Positions 1 to 6,220 of a stretch of 6,633 nucleotides of DNA are shown here, one piece after another (the stretch's first letter is position 1; every line of letters starts with the position of its first letter). The position numbers were made by a program, and so were the translations under genes. The stretch comes from Pseudomonadota bacterium (GTDB taxonomy: Bacteria > Pseudomonadota > Gammaproteobacteria > Steroidobacterales > Steroidobacteraceae): contig JAEYUC010000052.1 of assembly GCA_023433705.1 (NCBI GenBank), positions 1 to 6,633 on the forward strand, written 5' to 3'. Below the pieces are notes generated by a model. It searched no databases and was not told where the DNA came from. It saw only the letters and a program-made list of their open reading frames with translations.

Positions 1-3000
1 TTTCTCACCCGGCACCCACCTGCGATACGCAGCGCGCCCGCCGCGGCCAGCAACGCCAGGAGCAGCCAGTCGAATCGGCCGCCGCCGCCGCCGCCGCCGC
101 CGCTACTGCTGCTGCTGCTGTTCGACGCCGGGGGCGCCGTGACGGTGGTGGAAACGGTTGCCGCATCGTTCGCCGCCTGCCGGTCCGCGCCGCCGGCGGT
201 GACGGTTCCGGACACCGACGCCGGGCCCGCGGACCCCGCAGTCGCGGCGACCGAGATGGTCGCCGCCGAGCCGGCAGTCAAAGCGTCCAGGTTGCAGGTC
301 ACGCTCCCGTTCGCCACGGCGCACGTACCGGCCGTCGTCGTCGCGGTGCCGGGAGTCACGTTCGTGAAGTTGGCGACCATCTGCGACGTCGTGGAATCTG
401 GTCCCACGTTGCGCACGGTCATCGTGTACGTGAGCGCGGCGCCGGCGACGGCGGTGCTCGATGAAGCGGCCGCCTCCAGCGCGAAGTCCGCGAGCGGGGT
501 CGCGGAGATGGTCAGTGTGGCGCTATCGCTCGCGCCGGCATCGCCACCCGCGCGGGTGACGGTGCCCGTGAGCACGTTCGCGCCGACGGCCGTCACCAGG
601 GTATCCAGGTGCACGGACGTGGTCCCGCCGCTCTCGAGGGTGCCGAAGTCGCAGCTCACCGTCGTCTCAGAATGCGTGCAGGCGCCCGCCCCCGCGCTGA
701 TTCCCTGAACGGTCAGCGTTCCGGTCTGCAGCTCGAGGTGTACGTCGCGCGCGCGGCTTTGCCCGAACTCGTTGCTGACCTGTACCTGGATCGGCAACGA
801 ATCAGTGCGCACGACGTGCGTGGTGTGCGGCGACAGGTTGAGACTGATCGGCGCCTGGGTCGTGGACGCGACCGGTAGCGAGGCCGAATCGTTCGCGCCA
901 ATCGGATCGGGCTCGTGTCCCACCACGGTCAACGATAGCTGCCCGTTCGACGGCGCCTGCGCGGCGCTGAGGGTCAGCGCCTGGCTACGCGATTGTCCCA
1001 CCTGCAATGCCGGCTGCGTGCAGGTCAGCATGCTGCCCGCCTGCGTACACCCCGCGGTCGGAGTCGCGGTCAGCCATGAAGGCAGGGTGAGCCGCAACTC
1101 GGACGCGGATGAGGCATGCGGCCCGTTGTTGCGCATGTTCAGATAGGCGGTGAATTCGGCGTCCGCGGGCAACGGACTCGCAAGATTCGAGAACGAGACG
1201 GAGAGATCCGGCGCGACGTCGTATTCGAGAATGCCAAGTGCGGTGGCGCCAACATGAATCCGGTTCGGATGAAGCGGGTCGAGGATGCCCTCGTCGAAGG
1301 GCGCGAAGATGTCACCCTGCGGCACGGCGATGGTGATCAGCTCCCACGTGGCGCCGGAGTCCACCGAGCGCTGCACGGAGCGGCCATCCTGCGTGCCGAC
1401 CACCCACAGTGTCGAGGGGATCAGGGGATCGATCATCATCGACTGCGCGCGCGAGTACGGGCCATGCGGCGGCCCGAAATCGAGCGGCGCCCAACTACCG
1501 CCGCCGTTCGTGCTGCGCAAGACGTCGCCGCCGAAGGCATACACCGTTTCGGGATCGACGGGATCGAACGCGAAACCCGAGAAATCGGCATTGCGCACGG
1601 CGCCGGCCGGCGACCAGGAAGCTCCGCCGTCCGTGGTCTTGTAGACGGCGTTGACGGCGGCGCTGTCGACCGTGGCGACGTATATCGTGTCCGGATCGGC
1701 GGGATGGATTCCGATCTTGTAGACCCGGTTCGGCAGGTCCGGCAGCTGGTCCCAGGTGGCGCCGCGATCGACCGTTTTCCACAGGCCGGCCGAGTGGGTC
1801 CCGACGAATGCGATGTCGGGGTTCGAAGGATCGACGGCGACGGCCTGCGCGCCACGGTTCGTAACCTGGTCGAACTCCGCGATCGGCGCCGACCACGTCG
1901 CTCCGCCATCGGTCGACAGGATGACGTCGGTGAAGTAGCTGATCACGTACATGACTCGTGGATCGCTCGCGCAAACCGCGAGGTCGTCGATACGAGGGTA
2001 GATAGGCGACGCGGCCTTCAATGCCGCATTGCCAAGGGGCGACCAGCCGCCCGTGCCGCGCGCGAACAAACCCGTCGGCCCCAGCGACTGGGAGGCGAAC
2101 AGCGAGCCGTCGTCGGCTGCCGCGAACGCGGTCGGATAGCCGCCGTGCAACCCGTTGAACCGCGGCTGCAGGGTGGCGCCGCCGTCGTCGCTCAGATAAG
2201 GACCGTCATTGGTCGCGAGGATGAATCGCCCCGACGCGGAGAAGGCAACGTGCGATACGCCGTATACATCGAGGAAGGGTCCATTGAGGGGCACGGGCCA
2301 GGTGAGTCCGCCGTCGGTGCTGCGGTAAACCTGTCCGTTCTGGGTGATGGCGACCGCGTCGCCCGGCGAGCTGGGGTCGAACGCCACTGCGGCCGTGGAC
2401 TGAACCGCCGCGAAGTGAGTCCAGCTCGCACCACGATTCGATGAAACCGCGTAACCGTCGACGGTAGCGGCCAGCAGGCGGTCGGAATCGCCGGGCTGAA
2501 CGGCAACTGCGAACACCGAACCATTACCGTAGATCAACGGACTCGATGTCGGCTCGATCCAGGTTACGCCGCCGTTCTCGCTTCGATACAGGCCCTCCGA
2601 CTCGACACCGACATAGACGATGTCGGCCTCGTTTGGATCCGTATCGACCGAGGACAGGATGGCACTCGATCCCCAGGAGCCCGGCAGTTGCGTCCAGGTC
2701 TGCCCATGATCCTGCGAACGAAAGAGATGCGAAGCGTAGTCGATGATGAATACGGCGCCGTTTGCCGCAACCGCGAGTTGACGAACGCCGCCGGTGAAGG
2801 TGACGCCGCTGATCTCGGTGAAGGTTTGTCCGCCGTCAGTGCTCCGGAACGAGCCCATGTAGACGAAATCCGGATTCGTCGGATCGAAGGCGATGCGCGT
2901 TACGGCGCCCACGCCGCTACCGGGCGTGAAGGACCAGTGTTGGCCGCCGTCGGTCGAGGCGTACAAGAGACTCCCGACCTGCGCGAACAGCCGGTCGGGC

Positions 3001-3140
3001 TGCGTGGGATGTATACCCACCGTCGACGTGCGGCCGCCTTCGGGTCCGCTGATGGTCCATGCGTTGATCCCCGCGATGGCGGAACCGCAAAGCGCAAGGT
3101 TAAGACCGGCGATGCACAGCGCCCGATTGAGGATATTCAT
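1..3140 (-). CDS. Secreted BNR/Asp-box beta-propeller protein with DUF11-like repeats and GlyGly-CTERM tail (3' end outside window)
   Basis: The frame is open without a stop from the ATG at 3138-3140 to the left edge, giving at least 1046 residues. Residues 1-23 are a signal peptide ending AIA before Gly24, which supports this start; the SD is only a weak GGGAAAG. Asp boxes (S/T-x-D-x-G-x-T/S-W) end near residues 69, 107, 149, 194, 240, 281, 324, 416, 463, 509, 550 and 599, with a degenerate one near 362-366. Repeated DP-x-xP-D-x-(V/I)-Y segments lie between them, as in BNR/sortilin-like propellers. From about 645 to 1005 come three DUF11-like Ig-type repeats, then Ser6-Gly8 (1008-1021) and a hydrophobic helix from about 1025. 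Inference: an exported, rhombosortase-processed surface or released protein. A sialidase role is unlikely to be deducible from Asp boxes alone; the ligand is unknown. It lies 237 nt downstream of the reductase gene and may have its own promoter. Confidence 0.9.
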   Translation of the reverse strand, partial: MNILNRALCIAGLNLALCGSAIAGINAWTISGPEGGRTSTVGIHPTQPDRLFAQVGSLLYASTDGGQHWSFTPGSGVGAVTRIAFDPTNPDFVYMGSFRSTDGGQTFTEISGVTFTGGVRQLAVAANGAVFIIDYASHLFRSQDHGQTWTQLPGSWGSSAILSSVDTDPNEADIVYVGVESEGLYRSENGGVTWIEPTSSPLIYGNGSVFAVAVQPGDSDRLLAATVDGYAVSSNRGASWTHFAAVQSTAAVAFDPSSPGDAVAITQNGQVYRSTDGGLTWPVPLNGPFLDVYGVSHVAFSASGRFILATNDGPYLSDDGGATLQPRFNGLHGGYPTAFAAADDGSLFASQSLGPTGLFARGTGGWSPLGNAALKAASPIYPRIDDLAVCASDPRVMYVISYFTDVILSTDGGATWSAPIAEFDQVTNRGAQAVAVDPSNPDIAFVGTHSAGLWKTVDRGATWDQLPDLPNRVYKIGIHPADPDTIYVATVDSAAVNAVYKTTDGGASWSPAGAVRNADFSGFAFDPVDPETVYAFGGDVLRSTNGGGSWAPLDFGPPHGPYSRAQSMMIDPLIPSTLWVVGTQDGRSVQRSVDSGATWELITIAVPQGDIFAPFDEGILDPLHPNRIHVGATALGILEYDVAPDLSVSFSNLASPLPADAEFTAYLNMRNNGPHASSASELRLTLPSWLTATPTAGCTQAGSMLTCTQPALQVGQSRSQALTLSAAQAPSNGQLSLTVVGHEPDPIGANDSASLPVASTTQAPISLNLSPHTTHVVRTDSLPIQVQVSNEFGQSRARDVHLELQTGTLTVQGISAGAGACTHSETTVSCDFGTLESGGTTSVHLDTLVTAVGANVLTGTVTRAGGDAGASDSATLTISATPLADFALEAAASSSTAVAGAALTYTMTVRNVGPDSTTSQMVANFTNVTPGTATTTAGTCAVANGSVTCNLDALTAGSAATISVAATAGSAGPASVSGTVTAGGADRQAANDAATVSTTVTAPPASNSSSSSSGGGGGGGGRFDWLLLALLAAAGALRIAGGCRVR
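3..119 (-). other. GlyGly-CTERM-like sorting tail (Ser/Gly linker, transmembrane helix, basic end)
   Basis: Residues 1008-1021 are six Ser followed by eight Gly, then RFDW and a Leu/Ala-rich helix (about 1025-1037) followed by Arg1038, Arg1044 and Arg1046. In GlyGly-CTERM proteins a Gly-rich stretch precedes a single helix with a basic end, and the intramembrane protease rhombosortase cleaves near it. The match is by eye. The tail past the first Arg (IAGGCRVR) is longer and less purely basic than in typical examples, and its true end lies outside the window. No rhombosortase gene is present in this window. Confidence 0.75.
78..119. repeat. Trinucleotide tract (GCC)8 followed by GCT-rich repeat
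   Basis: On the plus strand, 78-101 is eight exact GCC units, followed by GCT ACT GCT GCT GCT GCT at 102-119. On the coding strand these give eight GGC Gly codons preceded by six Ser codons (five AGC and one AGT). The repeat unit is three bases, so slippage would change linker length without shifting the frame. Confidence 0.95.
3072..3140 (-). other. Sec signal peptide of the large propeller protein
   Basis: Residues 1-23 show a short N-region with one Arg (MNILNR), a hydrophobic core of Ala, Leu, Ile and Gly, and an AIA motif at 21-23 before Gly24. This fits signal peptidase I cleavage. There is no lipobox: Cys18 is followed by Gly but lies inside the segment without a good L-x-x-C arrangement directly before the mature domain, so I favour signal peptidase I over a lipoprotein. 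Confidence 0.8.
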
Positions 3141-3289
3141 GGATTCTTTCCCGCCCTTTGTTTTCTTGGAATGGGGAAGCGTGAGCATGTTGCCACACGT
3201 CGAAGACGGAATCCCGCTCCCGGGTGCGTCTGACGACAGGTGTCACGGATCGACGCGAAGCGACAGAAGGCGCGCTTTGAACGGCGGCG

Positions 3290-3307
3290 CGCCAGCGCTG
3301 GCTGGCG
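3290..3307. promoter_or_regulatory. Perfect 7-bp stem, 4-nt loop hairpin
   Basis: CGCCAGC at 3290-3296 pairs with GCTGGCG at 3301-3307 around the loop GCTG. It sits between the reductase stop and the propeller start. No T-run follows on either strand, so the role is open: a stabilising 3' stem, part of the propeller gene leader, or chance in GC-rich DNA. Confidence 0.35.
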
Positions 3308-3332
3308 TAGTTAGTCGCAGCCGCGTGCCGGG

Positions 3333-3359
3333 CGGACCGCATCGGCCGATGCCCGTCCG
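3333..3359. promoter_or_regulatory. Long imperfect inverted repeat downstream of the reductase gene
   Basis: The centre, 3339-3352, is a perfect 14-bp palindrome (GCATCGGCCGATGC). It is flanked by CGGAC at 3333-3337 and its complement GTCCG at 3355-3359, separated from the core by one and two unpaired bases. It begins 18 nt after the reductase stop codon in the direction of transcription. It could be the stem of a transcript end, but no T-run follows on the minus strand, so it is not a classical intrinsic terminator. A dimeric regulator site for the propeller gene is the alternative. Confidence 0.45.
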
Positions 3360-3377
3360 ATGCGAGCTGGCCGGGAG

Positions 3378-4382
3378 CTAACTCCGCGATTTCTCACCCG
3401 GCACCAACGCGTCGATCGCGGCGAGCTCGCTTGCCGAGAACTCGAGGTTGTCGAGCGCCGCGACGGCTTCTTCCACGTGCGCCACCTTGCTCGCCCCGAT
3501 CAGCGACGAGGTCACGACAGGATTGCGCAGCGTCCACGCGACGGCCATCTGCGCCAGCGACTGACCGCGCGCCTGCGCGATCTCGTTGAGCTTACGCACC
3601 TTCGCGACCTTGTCCTGCGTGATCGCGTCCGGGCTCAGCGACGTGTGGCGCGCGGCACGCGAATCCTCCGGAATTCCCTTCAGGTACTTGTTGCTCAGCA
3701 GGCCCTGCGCGAGCGGTGAGAACACGATGCAGCCCATCTTCTGCTTCTCGAGCTCGGCGGTGAGCCCGTCCTCGATCCAGCGGTTGAACATGTTGTAGCT
3801 GGGCTGGTGGATCAGGCACGGCGTACCGAGGTCCTTCAGGATCGCCGCGGCCCTTGCGGTGTGCTCGGCGCTGTAACTCGAGATGCCCGCGTACAACGCA
3901 CGACCCGAGCGCACGATGAAGTCGAGCGCGCCCATCGTCTCCTCGAGCGGCGTATCCGGATCGAAGCGGTGGCTGTAGAAGATGTCGACGTACGGCAAGC
4001 CCATTCTCTTGAGCGACTGGTCGCAGCTCGCGACCAGGTACTTGCGTGATCCCCATTCGCCATACGGGCCCGGCCACATGAGATATCCGGCCTTCGACGA
4101 GATGATCATCTCGTCGCGGTAGGGATGGAAATCCTTGCGCATGAGCACGCCGAAATTCTCTTCGGCGGAGCCCGGCGACGGACCGTAGTTGTTGGCCAGG
4201 TCGAAGTGGGTGATGCCGAGATCGAACGCGCGCCGCGCGATCTTTCGGCCGTTCGCGAAAACGTCGACGTCGCCGAAGTTGTGCCACAGGCCGAGCGAGA
4301 CCGCGGGCAGCCGCACGCCGCTCGCGCCCACGCGGTTGTATCGCATCGCCTCGTAGCGTGTGGCCGCGGGCAGGTATTCCAT
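3378..4382 (-). CDS. gpr: Aldo/keto reductase, L-glyceraldehyde-3-phosphate reductase (YghZ/Gpr) type
   Basis: A complete 334-residue protein, close to the roughly 346 of E. coli YghZ, and recognisably similar along its length (LPAVSLGLWHNFG, FDLANNYGP, GSAEENFG, MWPGPYG, GSRKYL, IHQPSYN, SPLAQGLL, IGASK). The AKR catalytic tetrad is visible as Asp61, Tyr66, Lys97 and His138, and the NADPH-binding end is the IGASK segment near 295-299. Known members of this family reduce L-glyceraldehyde 3-phosphate and other aldehydes, including methylglyoxal, with NADPH in the cytoplasm. The start at 4380-4382 gives an N-terminus that aligns with YghZ, with a weak AAGAG about 10 nt upstream. It follows the DMT gene after a 64-nt gap and is probably cotranscribed. 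Family assignment is firm; the exact physiological substrate is inferred. Confidence 0.93.
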   Translation of the reverse strand: MEYLPAATRYEAMRYNRVGASGVRLPAVSLGLWHNFGDVDVFANGRKIARRAFDLGITHFDLANNYGPSPGSAEENFGVLMRKDFHPYRDEMIISSKAGYLMWPGPYGEWGSRKYLVASCDQSLKRMGLPYVDIFYSHRFDPDTPLEETMGALDFIVRSGRALYAGISSYSAEHTARAAAILKDLGTPCLIHQPSYNMFNRWIEDGLTAELEKQKMGCIVFSPLAQGLLSNKYLKGIPEDSRAARHTSLSPDAITQDKVAKVRKLNEIAQARGQSLAQMAVAWTLRNPVVTSSLIGASKVAHVEEAVAALDNLEFSASELAAIDALVPGEKSRS

Positions 4383-4446
4383 GACGTTTGCTCTTGGTAG
4401 GTAGGTGTTGCCGGAGATAGGTAGACGCGGAAGGCCGGACGATCCG

Positions 4447-4887
4447 TCAGCGGGCGATCAGCCAGACTCCGATGGCGAGCAGCCCGACGCCCGCGACCCG
4501 CGTCAGCGTGATCGGATTCACGGGCATGCCCAGCCATCCGAAATGATCGATGACCAGCGCCGTCGAGAGCTGGCCGAACAGCGCGAGCGCCAGCAGCGAC
4601 GACGCTCCGAGCTCCGCCGCGATGATGGTCGACGAGGCGACGTAGAACGCGCCGAGGATGCCGCCGAACCAGGCCCACACCGGCACCGACGCGAGCGCAT
4701 CGCGCGAGGGCAGCGGCGTGCGCAAGCCGACGACCAGCGCGGCCAGCGCGAACCCGCCCACCATGAAACTCACGAGGGCGGCGCTGTTCGCGCTCTGCAG
4801 GAACTTGCGCAGCTGCGAGTTCATCGCGACCTGCACCGTGAGGCCGAACCCGGCCGCGAGTCCGAGGAAATACGACAAGCCGCGCAT
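4447..4887 (-). CDS. DMT-superfamily membrane protein, YdcZ/DUF606 family
   Basis: 146 residues, almost wholly hydrophobic, with five likely membrane helices at about 4-22, 35-55, 69-89, 93-113 and 128-145. The segment GQLSTALVIDHFGWLG (105-120) followed by Pro125 and Arg130 is the characteristic end of DUF606 (DMT_YdcZ) proteins, and the usual single-unit length of about 140-150 is matched. Members are related to the EamA drug/metabolite transporters and may act as dimers; no substrate can be assigned. The start lies 3 nt after the stop of the 63-residue gene, with GGGG in that gene's end as the likely ribosome-binding sequence, so translation is probably coupled. The neighbouring reductase could act on a transported or related compound, but that is speculation. 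Confidence 0.9.
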   Translation of the reverse strand: MRGLSYFLGLAAGFGLTVQVAMNSQLRKFLQSANSAALVSFMVGGFALAALVVGLRTPLPSRDALASVPVWAWFGGILGAFYVASSTIIAAELGASSLLALALFGQLSTALVIDHFGWLGMPVNPITLTRVAGVGLLAIGVWLIAR

Positions 4888-4890
4888 CGG

Positions 4891-5082
4891 CTATCTACCC
4901 CGGAGCTTCTTGAGGAGCTTCAGTCCGCCCGGCAGGCCGGCGACGAACAGCACGAGGCGCCAGAACAGGAGTTTGGCCAGCGGTGCGCGGCGCTGTGGGA
5001 CCACGGCGAAGACTTCCTCGCGCACGTCGCGGTGACGTTCATCGCCCCTGGCGGCGTCGACTGGCAGCGTGGTTTCCGGCAT
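4891..5082 (-). CDS. Small protein with one hydrophobic segment, 63 residues, unknown function
   Basis: I do not recognise this gene. From the ATG at 5080-5082 it encodes 63 residues: a charged N-terminal half (MPETTLPVDAARGDERHRDV onward), then REEVFAVVPQRR, then a hydrophobic segment at about 36-50 (LAKLLFWRLVLFVAGL) ending in a Lys/Arg-rich tail (LKLLKKLRGR). This pattern suggests a single-helix or amphipathic inner-membrane protein with a basic end. The frame stays open upstream to 5217, but a start there would overlap the methyltransferase by about 109 nt; the internal ATG lies 26 nt past the methyltransferase stop and fits operon spacing better. The ribosome-binding site is poor. Tight spacing to both neighbours (26 and 3 nt) supports it being real. 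Confidence 0.65.
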   Translation of the reverse strand: MPETTLPVDAARGDERHRDVREEVFAVVPQRRAPLAKLLFWRLVLFVAGLPGGLKLLKKLRGR

Positions 5083-5108
5083 CGGCGCAGCATACCGCGT
5101 GGCGGCGG

Positions 5109-5699
5109 TCAAATCGCGGCGGTTTCCATTTCCCAGGTGACGAGCGGGGCGCCGCGGCGGATCCAGAACCCCACGCCGCTCGGCCGGAAATGCCGCCGCA
5201 GGCGCGCGCCATACCACTCCACGTCGCGCAGGAAGACGTCGCGATCCGTGCGGGAACGGTCGCAGTTGCGCTGCCAGTCGCGTGTCGTGAGGGCGGACAA
5301 GTACAGGACCCCGCGCGTCAGGCGCCCGAGGTTCGCGATGGCGCGGGCGGCGGTCCGGTCATCGAGGTATTGCAGCACGTCGTAGCAGACCACCAGGTCG
5401 AACGGATCGTCGCCGTACGTCGCGAGCGAACCCTGCGTCCAGCCGTATCGATCGCACAGGTACTGGCTGTATTCGAGGCCGGTATAACGTGCGCGCGGGA
5501 ACGCGCGCATCAGCGGGGCGCGCAGCAGGCCGATGCCGCAGCCGGCGTCGAGCATGCGGCGCACCGGCAACCCGATGTGGTTCGCATAGGCGCCGATGAG
5601 CTTCGCACGCGCGCGCATCTCGGCCCGGGAGGTGACCGCGGTTTTTCCGTCGTAGTAGAAACGCCGGTAGTAGTCGGCGTCGAAACGCGTGCTGCTCAT
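5109..5699 (-). CDS. Class I SAM-dependent methyltransferase
   Basis: 196 residues. Motif I is LDAGCGIGLL at 50-59, the SAM-binding Gly-rich loop. GLEYS at 74-78 provides the acidic residue (Glu76) expected at the end of strand beta-2, and DPFDLVVCYDVLQYLDD (98-114) is the beta-4 region, as in Methyltransf_11/23-type enzymes. The C-terminal part is rich in Arg and Trp and does not reveal the substrate; it is short, with no extra domain. The likely location is the cytoplasm. Its ATG overlaps the TGA of the upstream DUF3592-like gene (ATGA), so translation is probably coupled. Small-molecule, lipid or protein substrates are all possible. Confidence 0.88.
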   Translation of the reverse strand: MSSTRFDADYYRRFYYDGKTAVTSRAEMRARAKLIGAYANHIGLPVRRMLDAGCGIGLLRAPLMRAFPRARYTGLEYSQYLCDRYGWTQGSLATYGDDPFDLVVCYDVLQYLDDRTAARAIANLGRLTRGVLYLSALTTRDWQRNCDRSRTDRDVFLRDVEWYGARLRRHFRPSGVGFWIRRGAPLVTWEMETAAI

Positions 5700-6136
5700 G
5701 CACTCCGCTTCAGCGCGTTCGTCACGTTGCGCCGGACGAAGATCCCGGCGATGAGAGCGATGAGTCCGACACCGCCCGCGGCGATCGGGCCTAACCAGTT
5801 GTCCGCGAACAGCGCGACGCGGCCCTTCTGCGGATCGGCGCGCGGATACACCACCGGCACTTCCTCGCCAATGGCGAACCGCTGGCTGCTCGTCGCGAGC
5901 TGGCCCTCGAAGCTGACGATGTCGCCGTCGGGCGTGGTGAATCGCACGCGCGGCCGGTACCGCACCTCGTCGCCGTCGCGCACCTCTCGGTACCCGGTGA
6001 CGCTGCCGGTGGTCCGCAGCGTGTCCTCGAAACTCATCGACTGCGAAAGAAGATAGGCGCCTAACAACAGGCAGACGACGCCGAGAGCCAGCAACAGCCG
6101 GGCCGCGAGTCCCATGATCCGGTAAGAGATGTCCAT
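5696..6136 (-). CDS. DUF3592-domain membrane protein
   Basis: 146 residues with two membrane helices, about 9-31 and 114-134, flanking a soluble beta-rich domain. The segments TGSVTGYREV, YRPRVRFTTPDG, FAIGEEVPVVYPRADPQKG and the closing NWLGP before the second helix follow the DUF3592 pattern (GxVxG, YxPxVxFxTxDG, YxxGxxVxVxYxPxxP). Function of the family is unknown; the domain probably faces the periplasm. It is the first gene of the minus-strand run and overlaps the methyltransferase by 4 nt. The ATG at 6134-6136 lacks a strong ribosome-binding sequence; Met8 is a possible alternative but would trim the N-terminus ahead of the first helix. Confidence 0.87.
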   Translation of the reverse strand: MDISYRIMGLAARLLLALGVVCLLLGAYLLSQSMSFEDTLRTTGSVTGYREVRDGDEVRYRPRVRFTTPDGDIVSFEGQLATSSQRFAIGEEVPVVYPRADPQKGRVALFADNWLGPIAAGGVGLIALIAGIFVRRNVTNALKRSA

Positions 6137-6220
6137 GGCTTTCAGGCGGAGGCGTATTTCATGTTGCGGGCGGACGGCGGTGAACGTAGGCTCGCCAGTC
6201 TATTCGATGTGGGGAGCATG
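6137..6220. promoter_or_regulatory. Divergent intergenic region
   Basis: These 84 nt separate the divergent starts of the DUF3592-like gene (minus) and the small Pro/Ala-rich protein (plus), so promoters for both should lie here or overlap the gene ends. On the plus strand a weak pair, TTGCGG then TAGGCT with a 17-nt spacer, can be read at about 6164-6192, each matching only half of the sigma-70 consensus. No convincing pair is visible on the minus strand. No long dyad is seen. Confidence 0.35.
6211..6216 (+). promoter_or_regulatory. Ribosome-binding site deciding the start of the small plus-strand gene
   Basis: GGGGAG lies just before two adjacent ATGs at 6218 and 6221. The spacing is 1 nt to the first and 4 nt to the second, so 6221 is favoured; the open frame extends further upstream to 6161 but has no comparable site. 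Confidence 0.6.

Larger units (their letters stand above)
3141..3377. promoter_or_regulatory. Intergenic region between reductase and propeller gene
   Basis: This 237-nt stretch separates the stop of the aldo/keto reductase gene from the start of the propeller gene, both on the minus strand. It holds two inverted repeats (3333-3359 and 3290-3307) and, next to the propeller start, a more A-rich patch (about 3141-3175) with a weak GGGAAAG ribosome-binding sequence. I find no convincing -35/-10 pair and no coding frame with protein-like character. The length suggests that the propeller gene has its own transcription start. Confidence 0.5.

Noticed and set aside
1116..2444. Long plus-strand open frame (442 codons), with further plus-strand frames at 139-708 and 2688-3233
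   Set aside because: They lie opposite the propeller gene, whose minus-strand frame has a signal peptide and regular Asp boxes. The plus-strand products are Arg/Gly-rich without recognisable domains, as expected from the antisense of GC-rich coding DNA.
1..3140. Sialidase or glycosyl hydrolase assignment from the Asp boxes
   Set aside because: Asp boxes are structural turns of propeller blades found in many non-enzymes; no arginine triad or catalytic Asp/Glu/Tyr arrangement could be identified by eye.
3181..3240. Sigma-54-like promoter around TGGCAACATGCT upstream of the propeller gene
   Set aside because: The GG-to-GC spacing is 6 nt, not the 10 nt required.
4106..4678. Minus-strand frame of 190 codons spanning the reductase/YdcZ junction
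   Set aside because: It runs out of frame through the ends of two well-supported genes; its product is Arg/Ser/Thr-rich with no motif.
4405..6056. Overlapping long plus-strand frames (4405-5385 and 4983-6056)
   Set aside because: They are antisense to the YdcZ, methyltransferase and DUF3592-like genes, all of which show clear family motifs on the minus strand.
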